Shown one piece after another: positions 43,261 to 51,191 of a stretch of 51,191 nucleotides of DNA. The stretch lies in NCBI GenBank assembly GCA_025355875.1, contig JANXYV010000151.1:1-51191 (forward strand), read 5' to 3'. The notes beneath the pieces were generated by a model. It did no database searches, was not told the origin of the DNA, and saw only the letters and a list, made by a program, of their open reading frames with translations. The DNA comes from Prolixibacteraceae bacterium (GTDB taxonomy: Bacteria; Bacteroidota; Bacteroidia; Bacteroidales; Prolixibacteraceae). How positions within the stretch are numbered: position 1 is the first letter of the stretch; every line of letters starts with the position of its first letter. The position numbers and the translations under genes were made by a program.

Positions 43261-44607
43261 TTATCGCAGACCGTTTTTGTCCTTTAAGCATCGGACTGAA
43301 AAACCATTTTGCTTCCCCATATGAGAAGAGTATTCTGCCATTCTATTTACAGAGTTATAATAATAATATAAGTATCTGATCAAAGCGCCATCTCCAAATA
43401 TTTCAGAGGAACTCCACCAACCGGCAAAGGTGCCAAGACCTTGAAATTTACCGGTGTCCAACCATCTGGCACCGGATGGAAGGCCTGAAAAGCCACTGGA
43501 GTTGCTGCCATTTCCTCCACATTGCCATCCGGTTGTACTTTTCAGTTGAGAACCCTGATCAGTCCCACGGAAACCTGACTTATTTGAAGATTCCCAGGTC
43601 ATTCCAAGAAACCTCTCAAGGGTTTTCCATTCCTCATCTGTTGGTACATGCCAGTCAGTTGGACAAAGCTCTGATGTATCGGCAGCATACCAGTTATACA
43701 GTGCGCCATAAGAAGCTTTATTTGAAGCCTCATCGTAGTTATACCAGCAAACACCTGGGGTTTTTAGATTCTTCCATTCACAATTATCTGTAATCAATGG
43801 AATAGATGTGCCATCATTGTATTTGGTGGTTTTCAGGTTTTCGGCCATCCAAATCTGGTTGCCAATCTCAATGATCGGATAGTTGTTATTATCCCCATCG
43901 ACACACTTTACGAAATTAAAGGTAAGCACTTTGTCCCGGGTAGGAATATCAGTTTGAATCGTGGTGTATATCCCTGACCTGACAACAAATTTTAACCGGT
44001 CTCCTGAAACATAGGGCATGTCGATTATTGTTGGAGATATGCCAGCTTTCTTTTCTATCAGGGTTCCATTTGCTGATCTTTGGTTTGATGCAATTTTTTC
44101 AATCTTCAGAATTCCTTCGGATGATCCCATACTGATCATTTTTTTAGAAAATTGATATGATGTTCCAGTTACACTGACTAGATACAAACCTTTTTTTAAT
44201 CCGGATAATCGGAATTCCTGACTGCCAGTTTCTAGGTAGCTATAAATTTGATCAACTGGTCTGCCGGTAATATCAATTACAGAAATCATGGCTTCACCCT
44301 TGGCGGGAGGGACAAACTCCAAAATTGACTGATCAATCATTGGATTAGGATAAATCCTGAATAATAAGGAATTGTTTTTCTCCTCCACCGCAGTAAGGTC
44401 AGTCGGATCAGTCAGGCGTAAAATGTCACTCCCGTTTAACTTCAGCGAAGCGCCTGAATTGAGGTTCTCGACTTCGACAGTTTCCACAGTCGTTGATTCG
44501 CCAGTTCCTGCAAATGAAATCAGGTGATTTTGTGCGTTTACTTTTAAAGCATGGAAATGAGCAAAAACGACTAACAGCAACAAAAAGATTGAGTAAAGGC
44601 TTTTCAT
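43261..44607 (-). CDS. FISUMP-domain surface protein 1
   Basis: 448 residues: signal peptide (to about residue 25, ending KVNAQ). A T9SS sorting-like segment (about 75-155: FRIYPNPMIDQSILEF to KGLYLVSVTG) lies in the N-terminal third rather than at the end, which is unusual. The C-terminal half is a FISUMP domain, as in Fibrobacter: YPIIEIGNQIWMAENLKTTKYNDG, CWYNYDE, ALYNWYA, CPTDWHVPTDEEWKTLE, GFSGLPSGAR and GFSVRCLKD. The function of FISUMP is unknown; it is a secreted fold related to adhesin or lectin-like proteins. It follows the FAS1 gene after 64 bp and is probably read with it. Confidence 0.8.
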   Translation of the reverse strand: MKSLYSIFLLLLVVFAHFHALKVNAQNHLISFAGTGESTTVETVEVENLNSGASLKLNGSDILRLTDPTDLTAVEEKNNSLLFRIYPNPMIDQSILEFVPPAKGEAMISVIDITGRPVDQIYSYLETGSQEFRLSGLKKGLYLVSVTGTSYQFSKKMISMGSSEGILKIEKIASNQRSANGTLIEKKAGISPTIIDMPYVSGDRLKFVVRSGIYTTIQTDIPTRDKVLTFNFVKCVDGDNNNYPIIEIGNQIWMAENLKTTKYNDGTSIPLITDNCEWKNLKTPGVCWYNYDEASNKASYGALYNWYAADTSELCPTDWHVPTDEEWKTLERFLGMTWESSNKSGFRGTDQGSQLKSTTGWQCGGNGSNSSGFSGLPSGARWLDTGKFQGLGTFAGWWSSSEIFGDGALIRYLYYYYNSVNRMAEYSSHMGKQNGFSVRCLKDKNGLR

Positions 44608-44671
44608 TATCTTAAGTGATGACTCTTTTTGCTGGAAAAACTATATATTATTTAACATTTCGATTTAGTGT

Positions 44672-46159
44672 CTATTTTATCGGTGTAAATATGACCGTAT
44701 CCCAGAATAACATTCCCCAGGTAGTATTAACCACTTTAATTTTATGTTCCTCGGTTTTCTTCCAGTCGAATTCGCCCCAGCTTGTTGATTTTGCTGGATC
44801 CGTAATCAAAATGTCAGCGGTCTTCACATCATCAACATAGACCTCATAATTCATTTGACCTGACCACAAATTTGAAGTAATCTTATATTGACCCTTCATA
44901 ATCTTTGGAGTAGTTATTTCGCACCACCAGAATCCATTCATATTTAGGCAATCCCAATTCATCAAATCTCCGGTATTATGATTTTTGTAGTAGTATTGCA
45001 GATAGTCCCCCTCCCACTTAACTTTTGCGAATGTATTCTGTCCATCGCTCCACTTAATGTAATATTTTCCAAAATAGTCGCCCTGTTTCATGTCAAAGTA
45101 GTCGGTTGTTTCAAAAGTAAAAACAGTAGGATCCGGTTGAATTACCGGCAAAAGGCCATTGATGGTATGAAGCGCGCCATTCTTTGCTGGTATGTTTGAA
45201 GATGGAACGATGAACCCAGTGTATTTTCCTGTTTTCTTAATCACATTTAGTTTATAGTCTGTGCTGACCTCAACTGAAATATTGTTGTCGTACGATAAAA
45301 TCGGATACAATTGAGTGTTCAAAGACGACAAATAATAGGTCTCTGCCATGCAATGGTATTCCATATACCGATAGAATCCATTATTCAGGTAAGTGACACT
45401 GTCAGGAGCCTTCGTAAACATAGCAATCAACTCTTCAATGGTATGAATCCCAAATCTGTTGAAGACTGTATCGGGCACGGCTAAGACCGTGAACCGGGTT
45501 CGCGCCGATTTTTTCCCGAATGGAAACCGTATCACCTGGAGTGTATCTTTTATACCGGTCACTTTTAAGCCCTCCGCAAACAATTTATAGGCGGGGTCTG
45601 CAGCGACGACGTCATAAATGCTGCTCTTTAACGGAGCAATAACCTGATCAATGGCATGACAAATTCCGTTGGCACATAGGATGTCCCTATCAATGATTTT
45701 CGAATGCTTGTTTACAATGATATCTGATCCGGAAAACTCGGTCACTAAAAAGTCACCAAGAGCGTTGGTATCACGAAGTGCTCCCAGCTGTACGTCGCCG
45801 GTAGAAATCTGGTTTGATATCAGATGATTGTAGGCCAGCTCTTTTTGTTCAGCGACTGAAAGATTGGACAGCGAATTTTTACCAATTTGTTTATAGTATG
45901 CCTTCATGGCATCGTTGGTCGGTATAAATAAGGTAAATGGCCCTCTTATGGACAAAAGGTCTGTCAGATCTGCATTTTGGAGCAAGGTCTCAAATTCCGA
46001 GTATTTTTCAGGAACACTTTTCACATAGTCAGTGATAACTAGTTGTTCAGATTGGACCTTCCACAATTGCGGTTCTTGAGTGCAGCTGATTTGCAAAACA
46101 ATTACAAGCAGAACTATTATCGGCAGTTCTACCATCTTAAACAGGGATAGATTTTTCAT
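44672..46159 (-). CDS. Lipoprotein with two fasciclin (FAS1) domains
   Basis: 495 residues from the ATG at 46159, chosen because it opens a lipoprotein signal (MKNLSLFKMVELPIIVLLVI with lipobox LQISC). Two FAS1-type domains are visible: about 30-175 (GPFTLFIPTNDAMKAYY, AIDQVIAPL) and about 180-335 (FTVLAVPDTVFNRFG, GALHTINGLLPVI). An extra C-terminal beta-rich domain of about 155 residues (from about 340, ending WGMLFWDTVIFTPIK) is one I cannot name. FAS1 domains mediate adhesion, so a cell-surface attachment role is likely. It is first in a likely unit with FISUMP 1; the duplicated 161-bp region lies upstream. Confidence 0.82.
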   Translation of the reverse strand: MKNLSLFKMVELPIIVLLVIVLQISCTQEPQLWKVQSEQLVITDYVKSVPEKYSEFETLLQNADLTDLLSIRGPFTLFIPTNDAMKAYYKQIGKNSLSNLSVAEQKELAYNHLISNQISTGDVQLGALRDTNALGDFLVTEFSGSDIIVNKHSKIIDRDILCANGICHAIDQVIAPLKSSIYDVVAADPAYKLFAEGLKVTGIKDTLQVIRFPFGKKSARTRFTVLAVPDTVFNRFGIHTIEELIAMFTKAPDSVTYLNNGFYRYMEYHCMAETYYLSSLNTQLYPILSYDNNISVEVSTDYKLNVIKKTGKYTGFIVPSSNIPAKNGALHTINGLLPVIQPDPTVFTFETTDYFDMKQGDYFGKYYIKWSDGQNTFAKVKWEGDYLQYYYKNHNTGDLMNWDCLNMNGFWWCEITTPKIMKGQYKITSNLWSGQMNYEVYVDDVKTADILITDPAKSTSWGEFDWKKTEEHKIKVVNTTWGMLFWDTVIFTPIK

Positions 46160-46209
46160 GGCAGCAGATTTTAGATGAATGATTTGAATGACAGAACATT
46201 TATTTTTCT

Positions 46210-46370
46210 GATTCAAATTTGCATCTAATTGGCTGGCAAGGCATAGAAGCTATTCACTGGAAGATTACAGTATCTTCTAATTCATTGAAAATTTTTGACA
46301 AGGATTGAAATTATATTGCAAGTGGAGATTTTTTTGAATGTAAAATTGGTTCTTTCATGAAAACCATTTA
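46210..46370 (-). promoter_or_regulatory. Duplicated upstream region, copy 1 (before the FAS1 gene)
   Basis: 161 bp, gapless and 155/161 identical to 50886-51046. It lies upstream of the FAS1 gene and its last three bases are the stop codon of the regulator gene at 46368. It holds a CAAATTTG stretch (minus strand), one base off the TAnnTTTG -7 element, and two GCAAG-type direct repeats. It probably carries the promoter and regulator sites of the FAS1-FISUMP unit. The conservation is higher than in the flanking 5' leaders. Confidence 0.7.
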
Positions 46371-48434
46371 CAGATATCCATTTTCCTCCAAATATTTTTT
46401 TAATTGATCGTGTTTTGCCTGGTATTGGATTTCATAAGCCTTGAGTACCTTTTGAAATCGGAGATCACTGCGAATGCAATCAAATACAGGATCGTGCTGG
46501 AAAAGGGTTAAATCCCATTTGGGGATAGAAATTTTATTATTATAAATTAAAAACCTGAAGGCTTTATCCTTTTCTCCCAACATAATATAATCTGCAGCCT
46601 GAACAAGATTTAATACATCTTCATTTTTAAAGCCTTCCTCTTCTCTTTCCTTAAAATAGTTCTGTAATTCCAGATTAATAAAATACTTTGCTTCTTCTGT
46701 TTTCCCTGCTTTAAAGTAGGCATAACCAATGCGATGCAATAATTCTGGTTTTACTCCGGTTTTATTACAACGATCAACATATTTTTTAGCAATTTCGTAT
46801 GCTTCTTTGTGGTGACCTGAAAACGTGCAAAATTGAAATATTTCAAAATCCCATTCAGTTGTATCCCTTCTATATATCTGTTGTGCATACTGGTAAGCTT
46901 CTTCGAAATTTCCCCGGTTAAATTCCACCCATCGCATACAATGTAAATAGTAATTCGTATCATGAGTTATTTCCAACCTTTGTTTATAATACTTCTGAGC
47001 CTGTTCGGGAAATCCATATTCTAAATAGGTACAAGCTAACCAAAACAAATTATCAGGTAACTCATCCGGTCCGCGAAAACGCTTTACAAGCTCATGTTGA
47101 AGTCTAATACGCTTAATCCAATCGCCGCCATCTTTTAGATGATTTAAGTGATACCATTGAAAATATGCCCAGCTATTGTTTGGATTGTATTTTATGACTT
47201 TCTCAAAATTTTCCAATGCTTGTTCATTCTTACCCAATTCACTACAAACTATGCCTCTGGCCTGATATGCCTCTGAACAACGATCGTCATAAGCAAGTGC
47301 CCGGGTTGCCAGGATCAATGCTGAATCCAGATATTTTTTTGTAATATCAGTTGAGGCATATTGAAACAAGTATGTATTAGCCAATCCCGTATATGCCAGT
47401 GCGAACGTTGAGTCAAGTTCCAATGATTTACGAAAAGAAATCTGAGCACTTTCTAAAAATTCCTTCTTTTTTGAATCAATTCTGAATTTATCTAAATCGT
47501 ATTTTCCCATGGTGTAGAAATCGTATGCTGTAATGTCAGTTGTTGGTACTTTCCGGATACTCTGAATTTCTTCAGGTGTGATTACTGCATCCAGTTCACT
47601 GGCAATAGTCTCCGAAATCTCGCTTTGAATTAAAAAAATATCCTTCCAGGGTCGGTCATATACATTGGCCCAGGCATGGCCTTCTTCACCGGTTTTAATT
47701 AACTGCATAATCAGGCGGATCTTGTCTCCTTCTTTTTGTAAGCTGCCTTCGAGCAGATAGCCGACTCCCAGTTCCTTTCCGATCACTTTGGCCGTCTTAT
47801 CGGTTTTCCGATACTGCTCTACTGAAGTTCTGGAAAGAACCCGTATATCTTTAATCTTCGACAAATGCGTAAGAATAGCATCCATCATTCCATCAGCCAG
47901 GTATTGTTTTTCAGACTCATCACTCAGGTATTTAAAAGGAAGGACGGCAATTGATTTTTCAGCTTTTGAACCCGAAACCCGATGGAACAGGAAAATGGAA
48001 AGAGGAATCAGGAAAAAGGAACAAACAATCAAGGCAATCCACAATTTCCTTCTGTTCGGTTTCTTCGCGGTAGGTTCAAGTTCAACTACTTGCTCTTCGG
48101 GTTCATTTTCCTGTTCATGGTTTCTTAATTCTCCTGGAGCATGCCCAAAATATTCGTGGAAGCATTTATTGAAATAGGTTGGGCTGCCAAAACCAACACG
48201 GTAGGCTATTTCGGCAGCAGTCAAATCTTCGTTCAGCAATAGCTCCTTGGCCTTTTTGAGCCGGATCTCCCGGATAAACTGACTAATGGTTTGATTGGTA
48301 ATTGATTTTAACTTCCGGTGAAGGTTGGAATGGCTCATGCCCATTTCACCGGCAAGTTCTTCCGGGCCAAAATGCTCGTTGGCCAGGTTGGCTTCAACGA
48401 GTTCGGTGAGCCGATGTAGGAACTCTTTGTTCAT
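46368..48434 (-). CDS. Membrane-tethered AraC-type regulator with TolB-N-like and TPR domains
   Basis: 688 residues in the order: N-terminal AraC DNA-binding domain (1-104: two helix-turn-helix units, AYRVGFGSPTYFNKCFHEYFG), acidic linker, one transmembrane helix (about 128-152), and a domain starting KSIAVLPFKYLSDESEKQYL (about 157-280), as in adenylate cyclase or TolB-N-like regulators. At least six TPR-like units follow to the C-terminus. The DNA-binding part is cytoplasmic and the TPR part probably periplasmic, so it is a one-component sensor. Its neighbours and the duplicated upstream region suggest control of the FAS1/FISUMP genes (inference). A palindrome at 48496-48514 is a candidate self-regulation site. 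Confidence 0.85.
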   Translation of the reverse strand: MNKEFLHRLTELVEANLANEHFGPEELAGEMGMSHSNLHRKLKSITNQTISQFIREIRLKKAKELLLNEDLTAAEIAYRVGFGSPTYFNKCFHEYFGHAPGELRNHEQENEPEEQVVELEPTAKKPNRRKLWIALIVCSFFLIPLSIFLFHRVSGSKAEKSIAVLPFKYLSDESEKQYLADGMMDAILTHLSKIKDIRVLSRTSVEQYRKTDKTAKVIGKELGVGYLLEGSLQKEGDKIRLIMQLIKTGEEGHAWANVYDRPWKDIFLIQSEISETIASELDAVITPEEIQSIRKVPTTDITAYDFYTMGKYDLDKFRIDSKKKEFLESAQISFRKSLELDSTFALAYTGLANTYLFQYASTDITKKYLDSALILATRALAYDDRCSEAYQARGIVCSELGKNEQALENFEKVIKYNPNNSWAYFQWYHLNHLKDGGDWIKRIRLQHELVKRFRGPDELPDNLFWLACTYLEYGFPEQAQKYYKQRLEITHDTNYYLHCMRWVEFNRGNFEEAYQYAQQIYRRDTTEWDFEIFQFCTFSGHHKEAYEIAKKYVDRCNKTGVKPELLHRIGYAYFKAGKTEEAKYFINLELQNYFKEREEEGFKNEDVLNLVQAADYIMLGEKDKAFRFLIYNNKISIPKWDLTLFQHDPVFDCIRSDLRFQKVLKAYEIQYQAKHDQLKKYLEENGYL

Positions 48435-48495
48435 TGCAAGATTTTATTGGCTGAATTCCTGGTAATGCTTAATGCAATTAATATACAACATTATT

Positions 48496-48514
48496 AACTC
48501 ATAAACAATGAGTT
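48496..48514 (-). promoter_or_regulatory. Palindrome upstream of the regulator gene
   Basis: AACTCAT (48496-48502) pairs with ATGAGTT (48508-48514) around 5 bases, about 60 bp before the regulator start. It could be an operator for autoregulation, but this is a guess from position. Confidence 0.3.
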
Positions 48515-48587
48515 GTATGGCCGAAATAAAAAGCTATCACTATTTCGTTACGAAAAAAAAGCTAATTAGTTCTTCACTAATCAGGAT

Positions 48588-48625
48588 AAAAAAAGCGGAG
48601 AAGCATGATTTGCTCCTCCGCTTTT
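48588..48625 (-). terminator. Intrinsic terminator downstream of the second FISUMP gene
   Basis: AAAAGCGGAG (48591-48600) pairs perfectly with CTCCGCTTTT (48616-48625), followed on the minus strand by a T-run. It is similar to the terminator at 43163-43201. An additional weak hairpin lies at about 48561-48583. Confidence 0.8.
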
Positions 48626-48697
48626 AAAGCTAAAAGTTAATTCATTATGAAAAGTAATTTCTGATTTATTTGTTTAAAGTTTGTCCATCAGTTTGTT

Positions 48698-50848
48698 CTA
48701 ATCTCTTACGTATCGAACAGAATACCCTTCCTCCTTGGGCATGACGACCCGGTATACACAGGTATAATCGAAGCCCATCATTCGGAACCAGGCAGAACTC
48801 GTATTGTATTCGGTAGAACTCCACCAGTGCCCGAGGATGCCAATGTGGAAAAACCAACCGAAATCGCTGTAACGGGTGCCAGCCGGTAGAGCAGCAAAAC
48901 CAAACTCGTTGGTTGCACCGGCATTTGGACTATTCCAATATGTTGTATTGGTTTCTTTTAGTTTTCCGCCAGCCACACTTTCTCCTCCTAGGAAAGTAGT
49001 TAACTCAGTCCACTCGGCATCACTTGGTAAATGCCATCCGGGGGGACAGGCTGCCTTGGCAGCAGGCCAGTTGTACAAAACACCATAAGTACTGTAATTA
49101 GCAGTTAATTTGGCTGCGGCCACATCTGTGCCATCATAGTCATAAACATAGTAATACGGTTCAGTAGATGAACCCACAGAAGGTGAGCTAACAGCTGGCA
49201 GATAAGCCAGATTCTCGGCCATCCATTCTTTGCCATTAATAATAATTGTCCGGTAGGTTTTGCCAGCGATGTCAAGGGTTCCGGTTTGGCCAGTGTTTCC
49301 TTCAGTTACTGTAATATAATTCGTAAATGTTTTAGTATTGTTGCCAATATTGTTTGTTACTTTCAGCGAAACAGAATAGATACCAGTTGAACTGTAGGAA
49401 TGCCATGGGGATTGTTCCGTACTGAAAGTTCCATCACCAAAATCCCATAACCAACTAGTTGGTGTATTATTCGATTTATCGGTAAAATTTACGCTTTGTT
49501 CTTTGATAATAGTCGTGACCGAAGCTGAGAAATCAGAAATCGGTTCCTCTTGAGAAGATGAAGTTAAAGAATCCCTTATATAACGAACAGAAAAGCCATA
49601 ACCTTTGCCATATAAATACCTGTTTAAAGTACTTTCGTTGCTGTACAGGAGCCAGCGCATGGCTTCGTCTGTACGGATCTCAGTATTACTCCACCAGGTC
49701 CCGTAGATGCCAATGTCTCCGAATGTGCCGCCGTCCCAGCGATAGCCGCCTGGAAGACCCGCAAAACCACTGGAATTAGTTCCGTTTCCGTTATTATTCC
49801 ATCCACTGGTAGCTTTCATTTGTGTGCCCTGATCGGTACCGAGGTAGCCCAAGCCATCGGCTTGTGCCTGACTCATACCCAAGGCTTTTCCCAGTTGTTT
49901 CCATTCGGCATCACTTGGCAAATGCCATCCGGGCGGACAGGCAGCTTTTGCGGCTGGCCAGTTGTATAAAACACCGTATTTTGCATAGCTTGGTTTGTTT
50001 TTGGCCGCAGCAACATCGGTACCATAGTAACCACCTACGTAATAGTAGGGATCGGTGGTACTCCCCGAGCTTGACTTATACACCGCAGGCAAGTATGCCA
50101 GGTTTTCAGCCATCCACCATTGGTTGCCAATTTTTACAACTTTGTAGCTTTTGTTGTCTTTATCAATGCAACTTACAAATTCAACCTCGAATGTTTTAGA
50201 AACAGTTGGGGTTTCCGTAAGGATAGTCGTACTCAAACCTGAAGAAATCGAATAATGAATGAAATCACCTTCGGTGTAACTTAATGTTTTGTCCGTTGTT
50301 GCACGCTTCAATTGATTTGAATCTGGCCTTTGTGAGTTTAATTTTTCGCTTCCAGAATACAAAATAGAACTGTTTTGTAATGCTTTACCTGTGCAAATCG
50401 CTTTATAACTGGTAGACTCGTCGCTTTTTAGTAACGAAACAAAATAGATCCCTTCAACCGGGAATTTTAGCTCAAAACGATGTGTTCCCTGCAAAAGGCT
50501 TTGCCTTTTTTGGTTCAGGATTTGGCCATTGGCATTGTACATCCTGATTTCTACCTGTTGGGCTTTATCCGTAGAGAAACATAAAGTCGCATTTTCATCA
50601 GCAGGATTTGGATAGATACTTCCCTTTTCAATCTTATTGGGCAAAGGATTAATACTGGTGATCGTTTTCACCAACACAAGAGATTCACCACCCGCAAGTT
50701 TTACAAGCTGGTTTGTTCTCAGATTAGTCGCCTGAACACTATCGATTGGAGTTCCGCTTACTTTGGGTTGAAATGAAATGGTAAGATCCTGGGCAAAAAC
50801 ACTGCAAATTGCCCATAAAAAAACAATTAAAGAGGATAATTTCTTCAT
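48698..50848 (-). CDS. FISUMP-domain surface protein 2 (two FISUMP domains and a PKD domain)
   Basis: 716 residues from the ATG at 50848, which begins a signal peptide (MKKLSSLIVFLWAICSVFAQ); a longer frame to 50920 adds 24 residues unlike a signal. Order: T9SS sorting-like segment in the N-terminal part (IYPNPADENATLCFS to EGIYFVSLLK), first FISUMP domain (YKVVKIGNQWWMAENLAYLP to GFSVRYIRD), PKD domain (FSASVTTIIKEQSVNFTDKS, WDFGDG), second FISUMP domain (ending GYSVRYVRD). The two FISUMP units share near-identical DNA around 49014-49080 and 49905-49971. Probably a surface-attached or secreted protein of unknown binding partner. Its upstream region duplicates that of the FAS1 gene. Confidence 0.82.
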   Translation of the reverse strand: MKKLSSLIVFLWAICSVFAQDLTISFQPKVSGTPIDSVQATNLRTNQLVKLAGGESLVLVKTITSINPLPNKIEKGSIYPNPADENATLCFSTDKAQQVEIRMYNANGQILNQKRQSLLQGTHRFELKFPVEGIYFVSLLKSDESTSYKAICTGKALQNSSILYSGSEKLNSQRPDSNQLKRATTDKTLSYTEGDFIHYSISSGLSTTILTETPTVSKTFEVEFVSCIDKDNKSYKVVKIGNQWWMAENLAYLPAVYKSSSGSTTDPYYYVGGYYGTDVAAAKNKPSYAKYGVLYNWPAAKAACPPGWHLPSDAEWKQLGKALGMSQAQADGLGYLGTDQGTQMKATSGWNNNGNGTNSSGFAGLPGGYRWDGGTFGDIGIYGTWWSNTEIRTDEAMRWLLYSNESTLNRYLYGKGYGFSVRYIRDSLTSSSQEEPISDFSASVTTIIKEQSVNFTDKSNNTPTSWLWDFGDGTFSTEQSPWHSYSSTGIYSVSLKVTNNIGNNTKTFTNYITVTEGNTGQTGTLDIAGKTYRTIIINGKEWMAENLAYLPAVSSPSVGSSTEPYYYVYDYDGTDVAAAKLTANYSTYGVLYNWPAAKAACPPGWHLPSDAEWTELTTFLGGESVAGGKLKETNTTYWNSPNAGATNEFGFAALPAGTRYSDFGWFFHIGILGHWWSSTEYNTSSAWFRMMGFDYTCVYRVVMPKEEGYSVRYVRD

Positions 50849-50885
50849 GGCAGCAAAATTTAGATGAATAAATGAATTAATTCTT

Positions 50886-51046
50886 GATTCAAATTTGCAT
50901 CTAATTGGCTGGCAAGGCATAGAAGCTATTCACAGGAAGATTGCAGTATCTGCTAATTCATTGAAAATTTTTGACAAGGATTGAAATTATATTGCAAGTG
51001 GAGATTTTTTTGAATGTAAAATTGGTTATTTCATGAAAAACATCTA
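50886..51046 (-). promoter_or_regulatory. Duplicated upstream region, copy 2 (before the second FISUMP gene)
   Basis: Partner of 46210-46370 with six substitutions and no gap. It lies 37 bp before the FISUMP 2 start. At its far end the aligned triplet is a stop codon (CTA on the plus strand), as in copy 1, after which the sequence changes to an IS end. Confidence 0.7.
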
Positions 51047-51053
51047 CAATAAT

Positions 51054-51191
51054 GGCTCTATGTCGGATACAGTGGGTAATCAAATTTGAGTTTAGCTGTT
51101 AAGAAGTAAATCATGTTGATGAAATTTTCGATATTTCTATACCCTCTTGCCCTTCGTTTTGCAAGTTGAACCTTATTGTTTATTCCTTCCA
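51054..51191 (-). mobile_element. ISL3-type insertion sequence, right-hand portion only
   Basis: It begins at about 51054, where homology to the copy 1 region stops and a GGC-starting terminal sequence begins, and contains the transposase fragment. The other end, terminal repeat and target duplication lie outside the window. Confidence 0.6.
51058..51191 (-). CDS. ISL3-family transposase, C-terminal fragment (runs off the window)
   Basis: 43 residues plus stop (CTA at 51058-51060) are visible, and the start is beyond the right edge. EGINNKVQLAKRRARGYRNI followed by ENFINMIYFL matches the C-terminal block of ISL3-type DDE transposases. The element's terminal sequence GGCTCTA at 51054-51060 overlaps the stop codon. 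It is probably the end of an intact insertion sequence next to the second duplicated region. Not long enough to test the catalytic triad. Confidence 0.75.
   Translation of the reverse strand, partial: EGINNKVQLAKRRARGYRNIENFINMIYFLTAKLKFDYPLYPT

Overview
The window looks like chromosome of a Bacteroidota bacterium, most like the Marinilabiliales/Prolixibacteraceae type (the family is my inference). Signs are TAnnTTTG-type promoters, type IX secretion (T9SS) traits (a porG-like gene and a C-terminal sorting domain on a GH3 enzyme), the porG-uppS-bamA-ompH-ompH order, GH97 and FISUMP proteins, and a membrane-tethered AraC/TPR regulator. I recognise no rRNA, tRNA or CRISPR array.

Layout. 1-886: a tyrosine recombinase cut by the left edge, with three N-terminal HARP-like repeats. 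1106-3829: pyruvate phosphate dikinase. 3939-4247: two tandem promoter/short transcript/terminator units, very probably a duplicated small RNA, each with the same phased TTAAC boxes. 4448-7505: a DUF5009 membrane acyltransferase, purine nucleoside phosphorylase and LpxK. 7804-13979: an AT-rich defence-type insertion holding a PIN toxin-antitoxin pair, a long nested palindrome, a type III restriction-modification operon and REP-like palindromes.

14070-20291: a carotenoid cluster. crtI-crtB run leftward. crtD-cruF-acyltransferase-glycosyltransferase run rightward with ATGA stop/start overlaps, which predicts a hydroxylated, glycosylated and acylated carotenoid. 20386-22839: a TPR protein, a DUF1097 membrane protein and a nucleotidyltransferase. 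22870-30933: murI, two Skp/OmpH chaperones, bamA with a Gly/Tyr-rich loop, uppS, porG, nadK and a CBS/ACT protein, all leftward: an envelope-biogenesis block. Then pdxJ and an alpha/beta hydrolase run rightward.

32571-43035: a polysaccharide-degrading run (DUF6807, GH3 with PA14 and T9SS domain, GH5 mannanase-like, GH97, a GH35/42-like enzyme with DUF5597, a beta-propeller). The set fits galactoglucomannan-type hemicellulose, but there is no SusC/SusD pair. 43261-51046: a FISUMP protein, a two-FAS1 lipoprotein, a membrane-tethered AraC/TPR regulator and a second, larger FISUMP protein. A 161-bp upstream region is duplicated at about 96% identity before the FAS1 gene and before the second FISUMP gene. 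The right edge cuts an ISL3-family transposase that appears inserted just beyond the second copy.
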